Source: Eubacteriales bacterium (GTDB lineage Bacteria > Bacillota > Clostridia > Oscillospirales > Oscillospiraceae). From it: a stretch of DNA of 47,550 nucleotides. The stretch covers positions 1 to 47,550 of the forward strand of contig JAUNSH010000018.1 in the NCBI GenBank assembly GCA_030539285.1, in the 5' to 3' direction. Position numbers and translations under genes: made by a program. The notes beneath the pieces were generated by a model. It saw nothing but the letters and a program-made list of their open reading frames with translations, had not been told where the DNA came from and did not search any database. How positions within the stretch are numbered: position 1 is the stretch's first letter; each line of letters begins with the position of its first letter. This document shows positions 24,600-32,114 of this stretch, one piece after another.

Positions 24600-25604
24600 T
24601 CACTGACCTCCTTCCACGGTCGCCATAGGCTCCAGCGGCAGCAGCGTCTGCATGTTGTTTCCGTCTCCGGTGTTGATGTACAGCTTCACCCCGGGCAGCA
24701 CGTCGGAAATGGCCTCATAATACATTCTCGACTTGGTGATGCCGGGATTCTGGGCGTATTCCTCATACATGGCGTTGAACATGGCTACCTGCTCCACTGC
24801 CTCATTGATGCGTTTCTGTTTCAGATACTCCGCGTTCTGGATCAGCTTATCGGCCTTGGCTTGGGCGTCGGGGAGTTGGGCATTCTGATAGGCCTTGGCG
24901 TCGTTGATGACTGTCTCCGCCTGCTGCTTGGCTGTTTCCACCGCCTTGAAGGCTTCGATGACCTCCGCCGTGGGCGGCTCCGCGTCCTGGATCTTCACGT
25001 CCACCAGGGTCAGGCCAATGTCGTAGTCCTGTAAGATCTGGGTGACCAGCTCCTTGACCTGCATCTGGATGTTTTCCTTGCCGTCCGTCAGCACCGCATC
25101 CACGCTGGAGGAACCGACCACATTACGCACCTGACTTTGAATCAGATTTCGCAGGATCAGTTCCGGCTGATCGGAGGAAAACAGGTACTGCACCGGATCG
25201 GAGATCTTGTACTCCACGAAGAAATCCACGTTGACGATATTGTAATCGCCGGTGATCATGGTGCTTTCACTTTCATTAAAATTGTTTCCACCGCCGCTGG
25301 AATAGCCCAGCTCGATTTTCTGGTACACATTGGTGCTGACCTTGTGGGCCTGCTGGATGCCGAAGGGCAGCTTGAAGTGGATTCCCGCGTCCACAACGTC
25401 CGTGACCTTGCCGAAGGTGGTGACCACTGCCTGCTCCTTATCGTCTACGGTGTACCAGCAGGTCCCTGCCAATCCGATGACGACCAGTGCCAGCAGCACG
25501 GCAAGAATGGTTTTCCCTGCCCGTTTGAAGCCTGGCTTTTTCTTCTGTGGCTTCTGTTGGGGCGGCGTTTCCGGCGCCCAGTGATAGGTTCCGTTTTCGT
25601 CCAT
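24600..25604 (-). CDS. hflK: HflK-like SPFH/band 7 membrane protein
   Basis: 334 aa. Short proline- and lysine-rich cytoplasmic start (ETPPQQKPQKKKPGFKR), one helix (about 32-50), SPFH domain (DDKEQAVVTTFGKVTDVVDAGIHFKLPF), then coiled coil and a C-terminal extension ending PMATVEGGQ. HflK is normally the upstream partner of hflC, as here. AAAGGAG precedes ATG 25604 and a consensus promoter lies just upstream. Confidence 0.93.
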   Translation of the reverse strand: MDENGTYHWAPETPPQQKPQKKKPGFKRAGKTILAVLLALVVIGLAGTCWYTVDDKEQAVVTTFGKVTDVVDAGIHFKLPFGIQQAHKVSTNVYQKIELGYSSGGGNNFNESESTMITGDYNIVNVDFFVEYKISDPVQYLFSSDQPELILRNLIQSQVRNVVGSSSVDAVLTDGKENIQMQVKELVTQILQDYDIGLTLVDVKIQDAEPPTAEVIEAFKAVETAKQQAETVINDAKAYQNAQLPDAQAKADKLIQNAEYLKQKRINEAVEQVAMFNAMYEEYAQNPGITKSRMYYEAISDVLPGVKLYINTGDGNNMQTLLPLEPMATVEGGQ

Positions 25605-25654
25605 GATTGATTTCTCCTTTTCTGTCAGGTATTCGATATGAATTTCCTGATTGA

Positions 25655-25683
25655 ATTATAGCACAGCTTTCTGATACTGCCAA
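25655..25683 (-). promoter_or_regulatory. hflKC promoter
   Basis: On the minus strand TTGGCA (25683-25678), 17 bp, TATAAT (25660-25655), about 50 bases before the hflK start codon. Confidence 0.85.
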
Positions 25684-25828
25684 CCTCATTTCGGACACAC
25701 TCCGTGAACAAACTGTAAAGGTTTTTTGTATATGGACTCCTTTTCCGGGCGGATAACGGAATTTTGCTCTTTACGAACCGGCAAAAGTGTTGTACAATAC
25801 TGCATATGACTTTTGGGAGGTGCGGGCT

Positions 25829-26188
25829 GTGTATTGTCTCAGGTGTGGCCGGGAAACGGATGAGGATCAGTCCTTCTGCCTGGATTGCCAGAAGGAAATG
25901 TCCAAGTATCCCATTGATCCCAATGCGGTGGTTCTGCTCCCTGTCCGCCGGCAGTCCCCACCGAAAAAGCCGGTGAAGCGCAGGATCACTCCTGAGGAAC
26001 AGGTGAAACTTCTCAAACGCCGTGTACGCATCTACGCCTGCCTGCTTGCTGCGGCGTTGATCGCTGTGGTCTGCCTTTCCATTCCTCTGATCCGCGACTA
26101 CGGAAAACAGAAATTTCAGATCGGACAGAATTATTCCACAGTGAAGCCCAGCACGGAGCCAACGGTAGTTGAGACTTTGACCGAGTGA
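25829..26188 (+). CDS. zinc-ribbon single-pass membrane protein
   Basis: 119 aa from GTG 25829, 8 bases after GGGAGG. It opens with a zinc ribbon: CLRCG then CLDCQ (two CxxC pairs, 12 residues apart). A basic linker (PPKKPVKRRITPEEQVKLLKRRVRIY) leads to one helix (ACLLAAALIAVVCLSIPLI) and a short Ser/Thr-rich outer tail. Family not recognised; similar zinc-ribbon/TM proteins are common and uncharacterised in Clostridia. It directly precedes the two parS sites. Confidence 0.78.
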   Translation: MYCLRCGRETDEDQSFCLDCQKEMSKYPIDPNAVVLLPVRRQSPPKKPVKRRITPEEQVKLLKRRVRIYACLLAAALIAVVCLSIPLIRDYGKQKFQIGQNYSTVKPSTEPTVVETLTE

Positions 26189-26189
26189 T

Positions 26190-26205
26190 TGTTTCACGTG
26201 AAACA
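26190..26205. other. parS: parS site 1
   Basis: TGTTTCACGTGAAACA, the perfect 16-bp parS palindrome bound by ParB, here extended by T...A on each side. Confidence 0.96.
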
Positions 26206-26227
26206 ATGTGCTTGCAAAGAAAAAAGA

Positions 26228-26243
26228 TGTTTCACGTGAAACA
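26228..26243. other. parS: parS site 2
   Basis: Second perfect TGTTTCACGTGAAACA, 22 bp after the first and 18 bp before the parA start codon, so ParB loading here may also affect parA transcription. Confidence 0.96.
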
Positions 26244-26261
26244 TTAAGTTAGGAGAGAAAA

Positions 26262-27017
26262 ATGGGAAAGATCATAGCGGTGGTCAACCAGAAGGGCGGC
26301 GTGGGCAAAACCACCTCCGCCGTGAACCTAAGTGCAGCGCTGCACGAGCTGGGGCTGAAGGTTCTGCTGTGTGACTTCGACCCCCAGGCCAACGCCACCT
26401 CCGGCTTGGGACTGGACAAACGAAAAATCAAATACTCTGCCTACGATGTGACCATCAACGATGTTCCTCTGGAGGACGCGGTGGTGCACACGGAGTACGG
26501 AGATGTGCTGCCCTCGTCCTCGGATCTGGCGGGCGCGGCGGTGGAGCTGATCGGCACGGAGCACCGGGAACGGCAGCTGGAAAAGGCCCTGTTCCGGGCA
26601 AAAGAGAACTACGACATTATTTTTGTAGACTGCCCCCCTTCCCTGGAACTGCTGACCCTCAACGGCCTGTGCGCCGCCGATGGTATTTTGGTGCCGGTGC
26701 AGTGCGAGTATTTCGCACTGGAGGGCCTCAGCGACCTGATGAGCACCCTGCGGATGGTAAAGAAGCGGATGAATCCCCGATTGGAGATCTTCGGCGTGGC
26801 CCTGACCATGTTCGACGGGAGAACGAATTTCTCTACCCAGGTAGCCCAGGAGGTCCGCAAGCACTTCCCTGGCAAGGTGTTTACCACGGTGATCCCCCGA
26901 AATATCCGCCTGGCGGAGGCACCCAGCCATGGAATGCCGGTGACGGTCTACGACCGGAGCAGCCGGGGCGCTGTAGCATACAGAGCAATGGCTGAAGAGA
27001 TTAAAGCAAAGCTATGA
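26262..27017 (+). CDS. parA: chromosome partitioning ATPase ParA (Soj)
   Basis: 251 aa deviant Walker ATPase. MGKIIAVVNQKGGVGKTTSAVNLSAAL carries the Walker A' with its signature Lys; Walker B region IIFVDCPPSLELLTL; C-terminal PRNIRLAEAPSHGMPVTVYD. Together with ParB and parS it organises and segregates the origin region and in Bacillus also regulates DnaA. GGAGAG lies before the ATG. In many Firmicutes rsmG/gidA/mnmE sit upstream; here they are replaced by the zinc-ribbon gene. Confidence 0.96.
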   Translation: MGKIIAVVNQKGGVGKTTSAVNLSAALHELGLKVLLCDFDPQANATSGLGLDKRKIKYSAYDVTINDVPLEDAVVHTEYGDVLPSSSDLAGAAVELIGTEHRERQLEKALFRAKENYDIIFVDCPPSLELLTLNGLCAADGILVPVQCEYFALEGLSDLMSTLRMVKKRMNPRLEIFGVALTMFDGRTNFSTQVAQEVRKHFPGKVFTTVIPRNIRLAEAPSHGMPVTVYDRSSRGAVAYRAMAEEIKAKL

Positions 27018-27034
27018 TCGCAAGCAGAGAAACT

Positions 27035-27120
27035 GTAGGGGCGGGTCATCGATCCGCCCGTCCGCGAAGTGGCATTTCCTCGTGGCTGCGCCGAAGGGCG
27101 GGCCGGTGACCCGCCCCTAC
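27035..27120. repeat. GTAGGG palindromic element inside parAB
   Basis: GGGCGGGTCATCGATCCGCCC and GGGCGGGCCGGTGACCCGCCC stems. It pushes parA and parB about 130 bp apart, although these genes usually overlap or nearly touch. Confidence 0.9.
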
Positions 27121-27151
27121 AGAATAGGATAACCAAGGAAAGGATGACACA

Positions 27152-28012
27152 ATGGCAAGCAACAAAGGCTTAGGCAAGGGCCTTGGCGCGCTGCTGGGGG
27201 ACTTTTCGGAAGAACTCGTCAACGAAAGCGCCTACCGGCTGCTGCCAATTTACAAGGTAGAGCCAAATCCGGACCAGCCCCGGCACGACTTTGATGAGGA
27301 AGAATTGCAGGCCCTGTCCGAATCCATCGCGGTGCATGGGGTGATCCAGCCCCTGACCGTCCGGGAAATGCCCAACGGCTACTACCAGATCATCGCCGGT
27401 GAGCGGCGATGGCGGGCGGCCCGGATGGCGAATGTCAGTGACGTACCCGTCATCGTGGTAGAGGCCGACGATAAAAAGGCCATGGAGCTGGCGCTGATCG
27501 AGAATTTGCAGCGGCAGGACTTGAATCCCGTGGAAGAAGCACTGGGCTATCAATCCCTGATCGAGGAATATGGCCTTACCCAGGAGGAAGCGGCGAACCG
27601 GGTGGGTAAATCCCGTCCCGCCGTTGCCAACGCTCTGCGGCTGCTGGGCCTGTGCCCCGAGGTGCTGGAACTGCTGAAAACAGGCGCCCTGTCCGCTGGT
27701 CACGCCAGGGCGGTGCTGACCCTGAAAACGGAAAAGCAGCAGCTGGAAGCGGCGAAGAAGATCATCGCCCTGTCCCTGTCCGTACGGCAGGCGGAGACCC
27801 TGTGCAAAAACATGGGCAGGCCCCCTGCCCCGAAGAAGGAGCCGGTGTTCGAGGTCAATTATGTCGCCGAGTGCGAGAAAAACCTGAGCAAGCACCTGGG
27901 CCGGGGCGTCAAGATCGTCAACGGCAAGCGCAAGGGCCGGTTTGAACTGGAATTCTACGGCGAAGAGGATCTGCAAAAGCTCCTGGATGCCCTGATGAGT
28001 CTCCAAAAGTGA
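27152..28012 (+). CDS. parB: chromosome partitioning protein ParB (Spo0J)
   Basis: 286 aa. N-terminal ParA-activating stretch (KGLGKGLGALLGD), ParB/Srx CTPase domain (PNPDQPRHDFDEEELQALSESIAVHGVIQPL, then GERRWRAARMA, the CTP-binding GERR motif, and ALIENLQRQDLNPVEEA), helix-turn-helix parS-binding domain (LTQEEAANRVGKSRPAVANALRLL) and C-terminal dimerisation domain. Length normal. AAGGA precedes the ATG. Confidence 0.96.
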   Translation: MASNKGLGKGLGALLGDFSEELVNESAYRLLPIYKVEPNPDQPRHDFDEEELQALSESIAVHGVIQPLTVREMPNGYYQIIAGERRWRAARMANVSDVPVIVVEADDKKAMELALIENLQRQDLNPVEEALGYQSLIEEYGLTQEEAANRVGKSRPAVANALRLLGLCPEVLELLKTGALSAGHARAVLTLKTEKQQLEAAKKIIALSLSVRQAETLCKNMGRPPAPKKEPVFEVNYVAECEKNLSKHLGRGVKIVNGKRKGRFELEFYGEEDLQKLLDALMSLQK

Positions 28013-28015
28013 AAT

Positions 28016-28105
28016 GTTGGGGCGGGTCATTGACCCGCCCGACGCGAAGCGGAAAAAGTGAATGAGCGGCTGACGCCGACGGGAGGGTCAGTGACCCTCC
28101 CCTAC
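28016..28105. repeat. GTAGGG palindromic element (left end GTTGGGG)
   Basis: Starts 3 bases after the parB stop; left stem GGGCGGGTCATTGACCCGCCC, right stem GGGAGGGTCAGTGACCCTCCC. Ends about 30 bp before serS. Confidence 0.88.
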
Positions 28106-28137
28106 AGAATCAAATAACCAAATGAGAGGTAATGAAA

Positions 28138-29469
28138 ATGCTAGACATCAAACGTATCAAGGAAAATCCAGATGCCATCAAGGCTGGGCTGAAGGCCAAG
28201 GAAGTGGACTGCGACGCTACTATCGACCGCATTCTGGAATTGGACGTGCAGGTCCGGGGCCTGAAGACTGCCACCGAGACTGCCACCGCCCAGAAGAACA
28301 AGCTGGCCAAGGAAAACGGCAAGCTCTTCGGCCAGAAGAAGGGCATGGAGAAGCGGGGCGAGGACACCGCCGCCATCGACGCCCAGATCGAAGCCAACAA
28401 GGCTGAGTCTGTCCGTCTGGACGGCGAGATCGCCGACGACGCCGAGAAGCTGAAGGTGCTGAACGCCGAGTTCCGCACTGCCATGCTGAGCCTGCCCAAC
28501 ATGCCCGATCCCGACCTGCTGCCCGGCGGCAAGGAGAACAACCAGCCCCTGCGCTATATCGGCGAGAAGCACTCCTTCGATTTTGAGCCGAAGCACCACG
28601 TGGACCTTTGCCAGGATCTGGGCCTTATCGACTACGAGCGGGGCGTGAAGCTGGCTGGTTCCGGAAACTGGATGTACACCGGCATGGGCGCACGGCTGGA
28701 ATGGGCGCTGCTGAACTACTTCATCGACACCCACATCGCCGACGGCTACCAGTTCATCCTGCCCCCTCACATGCTGGAGTATATGTGCGGCGAGACTGCC
28801 GGCCAGTTCCCCAAGTTTGCCGACGAGGTCTACAAGATCGCCAACCCCACCGACGACCGGGTGCACTATATGCTGCCCACTGCGGAAGCCGCCCTGTGCT
28901 CCATCTACCGTGACGAGATCCTGACCGAAGCAGACCTGCCCAAGAAGCTGTTCGCCTACACCCCCTGCTTCCGCCGGGAGGCCGGTTCCCACCGTGCCGA
29001 CGAGCGGGGCATGGTCCGCGGCCATCAGTTCAATAAGGTGGAGATGTTCCAGTTCTGCAAGCCCGAGGATTCCGACGCGGCCTTTGACGAGCTGGTGACC
29101 AAGGCCGAAAAGCTGGTAGCCGGACTGGGCCTGCACTTCCGTACCGTGAAGCTGGCGGCAGGTGACTGCTCCGCCTCCATGGCCCGGACCTACGACATCG
29201 AGATCCTGATCCCCTCCATGGACGGCTACAAGGAGGTCTCCTCCGTATCCAACGCCCGGGACTATCAGGCCCGCCGGGGCAACATCCGCTTCCGCCGGGA
29301 AGCCACCGGCAAGCCCGAGTTCGTCCACACCCTGAACGGCTCCGGTCTGGCAACCTCCCGCATCTTCCCCGCCCTCGTCGAGCAGAACCAGCGGGCCGAC
29401 GGCTCCATCGTGGTCCCCGAAGTCCTGCGCAAATACCTGGGCGGCCTGGAAGTCATTGAGAAGAAATAA
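28138..29469 (+). CDS. serS: seryl-tRNA synthetase
   Basis: 443 aa class II synthetase that charges tRNA-Ser (and tRNA-Sec). N-terminal long coiled-coil arm (about 30-100) for the tRNA variable arm. Motif 2 FRREAGSHRADERGMVRGHQFNKVE and motif 3 LNGSGLATSRIFPALVEQNQ are intact. ATG 28138 is 7 bases after AGAGGT and gives the usual MLDIKRIKENP start; an ATG two codons earlier is less well placed. No T-box leader was seen; the leader is mostly the palindromic repeat. Confidence 0.96.
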   Translation: MLDIKRIKENPDAIKAGLKAKEVDCDATIDRILELDVQVRGLKTATETATAQKNKLAKENGKLFGQKKGMEKRGEDTAAIDAQIEANKAESVRLDGEIADDAEKLKVLNAEFRTAMLSLPNMPDPDLLPGGKENNQPLRYIGEKHSFDFEPKHHVDLCQDLGLIDYERGVKLAGSGNWMYTGMGARLEWALLNYFIDTHIADGYQFILPPHMLEYMCGETAGQFPKFADEVYKIANPTDDRVHYMLPTAEAALCSIYRDEILTEADLPKKLFAYTPCFRREAGSHRADERGMVRGHQFNKVEMFQFCKPEDSDAAFDELVTKAEKLVAGLGLHFRTVKLAAGDCSASMARTYDIEILIPSMDGYKEVSSVSNARDYQARRGNIRFRREATGKPEFVHTLNGSGLATSRIFPALVEQNQRADGSIVVPEVLRKYLGGLEVIEKK

Positions 29470-29483
29470 GACAACGTGTTTGA

Positions 29484-29567
29484 AGGTACAAGATACGAAG
29501 ATACAAGATAAGGAAGAACGAAACAAAATATCTTGTATCTGGTATCTAGTATCTTGTATCTCAGTAT
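29484..29567. repeat. inverted cluster of ATACAAGATA / TATCTTGTAT repeats
   Basis: ATACGAAGATACAAGATA on the left faces ATATCTTGTATC, GGTATCTAGTATCTTGTATC on the right, giving a long imperfect hairpin between serS and mscL. Confidence 0.75.
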
Positions 29568-29588
29568 CAAAATTGTGGGGTGTACATT

Positions 29589-30056
29589 ATGAAGAACCAC
29601 GTTACGAAACCCAAGTGGTGGGATGAATTCATCGCCTTTGCCGTGAAGGGCAACGCCATGGCGCTGGCTGTCGGTACCATCATCGGTGCCGCCTTCTCCA
29701 CCATTACCAAAAGTCTGACCGACGATGTGATCATGCCCATCGTTGCCATCTTCATGGGAGGCATCGATTTCTCCGAGCTGAAGATCACCCTGCCCCGGCT
29801 GTTCAGCGAGCCGGTGCTGGATGAGTCCGGACACGAAATTCTGAATACTCTGAACTATGGTAACTTCATCTCCGCCATCATCAATTTCCTGATCCTGGCG
29901 CTGGTGGTGTTCTTCCTGGTGAAGGGTCTGAACAAGCTGTCTGAGGTGGGCAAGAAGAAGGAAGAAGCGGCCGCCGCTGAACAGCCTGCCCCTCCCGAGC
30001 CGAGCAACGAGGAAAAGCTGTTGACTGAGATCCGGGACCTGCTGAAAAACCGCTGA
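29589..30056 (+). CDS. mscL: large-conductance mechanosensitive channel MscL
   Basis: 155 aa. Amphipathic N-helix and TM1 with the pore motif FAVKGNAMALAVGTIIGAAFSTITKSLTDDVIMPIV, periplasmic-type loop, TM2 (NFISAIINFLILALVVFFLVKGLNKL) and a cytoplasmic helical bundle (EEKLLTEIRDLLKNR). Opens under hypo-osmotic shock to release solutes. ATG 29589 follows GTGGGG; an in-frame GTG three codons earlier is part of that site. Own terminator downstream. Confidence 0.95.
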   Translation: MKNHVTKPKWWDEFIAFAVKGNAMALAVGTIIGAAFSTITKSLTDDVIMPIVAIFMGGIDFSELKITLPRLFSEPVLDESGHEILNTLNYGNFISAIINFLILALVVFFLVKGLNKLSEVGKKKEEAAAAEQPAPPEPSNEEKLLTEIRDLLKNR

Positions 30057-30064
30057 CAATATTC

Positions 30065-30094
30065 GCGGGAGGAATATCCATTCCTCCCGCTTTT
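30065..30094 (+). terminator. mscL terminator
   Basis: GCGGGAGGAAT, loop ATCC, ATTCCTCCCGC, TTTT. Confidence 0.9.
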
Positions 30095-30110
30095 CCGTTG
30101 AGGTAAGAAA

Positions 30111-30482
30111 ATGAAATATCTATCCCAATTTCTGCGCATTACCGCCTTCACGCTGGCGGGAGAATTGCTGCAAAGGCTCATTCCCCTGCCGGTGCCCGCG
30201 TCGGTGTACGGTCTTGCGCTGCTGTTTGCCGCCCTGTGCGCTGGGCTTGTCAAGCTGGAACAGGTGAAGGATGCCGCCGGATTTCTGGTGTCCATACTTC
30301 CCCTGCTGTTCGTCTCCCCGGTCGTGGGGATCGTGGAGAATTGGGGCCTGATCCAGGACGCGGTGATCCCCATTCTCCTGCTGATCGTGCTGAGTACCAT
30401 CGCCACCTTCGGCATTGCGGGCCGGGTCACCCAGTGGGTCGGAAAGAAGGAGGGCAGCCATGAAGCTTCTGCAGAGCATTGA
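30111..30482 (+). CDS. lrgA: LrgA/CidA-family holin-like protein
   Basis: 123 aa, four membrane helices (FLRITAFTLAGELLQRL, VPASVYGLALLFAALCAGL, FLVSILPLLFVSPVVGIVENW, AVIPILLLIVLSTIATFGIAG). LrgA/CidA proteins are holin-like and pair with LrgB/CidB; they affect murein hydrolase activity, and in some bacteria transport pyruvate. Its end overlaps the start of lrgB by 23 bases, showing a tightly coupled pair. Confidence 0.9.
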   Translation: MKYLSQFLRITAFTLAGELLQRLIPLPVPASVYGLALLFAALCAGLVKLEQVKDAAGFLVSILPLLFVSPVVGIVENWGLIQDAVIPILLLIVLSTIATFGIAGRVTQWVGKKEGSHEASAEH

Positions 30483-31155
30483 GGTGTTTCCTGTCCTGCT
30501 GACGCTGGCGGCTTTCCAGGTGGGCCGGCTGTGCCAGCAGAAGTGGAAAAAGCCGATTTTCAATCCCACCCTGATCGCCGCCGCGCTGGCCATCGCCTTC
30601 CTGCTGGCCACCGGGTTTGAACCTGCGGTGTATAACGCGGGGATGGGAAAGCTGTCCTGGCTCATGACGCCGGCAACCATCTGTCTGGCGGTTCCCATGT
30701 ATGAGCAGTTTCAGGTGCTGAAAAAGAGTCTGAAAGCCATTGCGGCGGGAGTCGCCGCAGGAGCGGTCAGCTGTATGCTGGTGGTGCTGGCGCTGGGGAC
30801 GCTGCTGCGGCTTGAGGATACGCTGCTGCTGTCCATGCTCCCCAAAAGTGTGACCACCGCCATCGGCGTATCCTTAAGCGAGCTGTTCGGCGGCATGGGC
30901 AGCGTGACCACCGCGGCCATCATCATTACGGGCATCCTTGGAAACATGCTTGGTCCAGTGTTATGTAAACTATTTGGCATCACCGATGAAATTGCCCAGG
31001 GTGTGGCCTTCGGCGCCTCTGCCCATGTCATCGGCACCGCCAAGGCAAATGAGCTGAGCCAGCTCACCGGCGCGGCCAGCAGCCTGTCGCTGGTGGTGGC
31101 CGGTCTGCTGACGGCGGTGCTCATGCCCGTCCTTGCGGCGCTGGTGCAATACTAA
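30460..31155 (+). CDS. lrgB: LrgB/CidB-family membrane protein
   Basis: 231 aa, about seven membrane helices, with the family stretches KPIFNPTLIAAALAIAFL, PATICLAVPMYEQF, LPKSVTTAIGVSLSELFGG and GASAHVIGTAKANELSQLTGAAS. AGGAGGGC precedes ATG 30460. Partner of LrgA. The last sense codon and the stop (TAC TAA) lie inside the left end of the MITE-like element that follows, so the current C-terminus seems to have been set by that insertion. Confidence 0.92.
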   Translation: MKLLQSIEVFPVLLTLAAFQVGRLCQQKWKKPIFNPTLIAAALAIAFLLATGFEPAVYNAGMGKLSWLMTPATICLAVPMYEQFQVLKKSLKAIAAGVAAGAVSCMLVVLALGTLLRLEDTLLLSMLPKSVTTAIGVSLSELFGGMGSVTTAAIIITGILGNMLGPVLCKLFGITDEIAQGVAFGASAHVIGTAKANELSQLTGAASSLSLVVAGLLTAVLMPVLAALVQY

Positions 31156-31317
31156 TACCAGATAAAACCATTTGGTTTTATCAGGTAGACACCGCCTTTG
31201 GCGTTGTCGTATTCATGATTTTCGAAATAGAAAATCATGAATACCCGTCTCATTATGATCTTCATATAGAAAACTTCAATTTGTTCCAAATTAAAGTTTT
31301 CTATTGAATATCAGTAT
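31149..31317 (+). mobile_element. 169-bp MITE-like element, family B, copy 1
   Basis: Ends ATACTAATA / TATCAGTAT. Three internal hairpins: GATAAAACC/GGTTTTATC, ATTCATGATTTTC/GAAAATCATGAAT and TAGAAAACTTCAATTTG/CAAATTAAAGTTTTCTA. No ORF. Copy 2 at 33491-33659 has the same length, orientation and almost the same sequence. Confidence 0.85.
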
Positions 31318-31419
31318 AACAGTTCACCGAAGGTTTACGAATTTTTGATACTTCCTTTACCGATATCCGGGGAAAATCCGATACAATTTCCTAAAAAGTG
31401 GAAAATGGAGGAAGTATTC

Positions 31420-32091
31420 ATGGAGCAGCAGAAAAAACAGGTGCCGCTGGTTGAAAGCCGTCTGCGGCACAACATTCTGGAAATGCCCGCCGAGATCCGT
31501 CAGGCCAGCGGCATCGTGATCTATGGGCGCAGGATCAAGAGTCTGGTGTTTACCACCGATCTGGCCATCATCAAAAACTGTGACGCCGACGCGGTGTTTG
31601 CCGTCTACCCCTTCACCCCCCAGCAGTCCATCAGCGACGCCATCATCAAGGCCTCCTATATTCCTGTGTTCTGCGGTGTGGGCGGCGGTACCACCCAGGG
31701 CCTGAGGACGGTGAGCCTTGCCAAGGATGTGGAAAGTCAGGGGGCCATGGGGGTGGTACTGAACGCACCTATCAACAATATGAACCTGCTGGCGGTTGCA
31801 AAGTCAGTGGACATTCCCGTGGTCATCACCGTGGTGGACGAGAAGACCGACATCGGCGCCCGTCTGGAAGCCGGGGCCTCCATTCTCAATGTGGCCGCCG
31901 CCGCTCAGACGCCGCAGCTGGTGCGGTCCATCCGGGAAAAATTCCCGGAGGTGCCCATCATCGCCACCGGCGGCAACCGCCCGGATACCATCACAGCCAC
32001 CATCGAAGCCGGGGCCAACGCCATCACCTACACCCCGCCGTCTCCACAGGAGATGTTTAAAACCATGATGGCAAAATATCGGGAACTGTGA
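31420..32091 (+). CDS. uncharacterised TIM-barrel protein (often auto-named hydrolase)
   Basis: 223 aa, ATG 31420 eight bases after GGAGG. Repeating beta-alpha units are visible (SLVFTTDLAIIKNCDADAVF, IPVFCGVGGG, GAMGVVLNAP, IPVVITVVDE, GARLEAGASILNVAAA, VPIIATGGNRPDTI), ending with AGANAITYTPPSPQEMF. GGGTT and GGN resemble phosphate-binding loops of KDPG-aldolase or ThiE-like barrels, so a phosphorylated substrate is possible. I know this as a widespread clostridial family without proven function. It ends 23 bases before fumC and the two genes form a unit between two MITE copies. Confidence 0.75.
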   Translation: MEQQKKQVPLVESRLRHNILEMPAEIRQASGIVIYGRRIKSLVFTTDLAIIKNCDADAVFAVYPFTPQQSISDAIIKASYIPVFCGVGGGTTQGLRTVSLAKDVESQGAMGVVLNAPINNMNLLAVAKSVDIPVVITVVDEKTDIGARLEAGASILNVAAAAQTPQLVRSIREKFPEVPIIATGGNRPDTITATIEAGANAITYTPPSPQEMFKTMMAKYREL

Positions 32092-32114
32092 TTCCCGCAA
32101 AGGAGAGAAGAAAA

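Noticed and set aside
28016-28137. T-box leader before serS
   Set aside because: No TGGNACC motif or antiterminator; the leader is the palindromic repeat.
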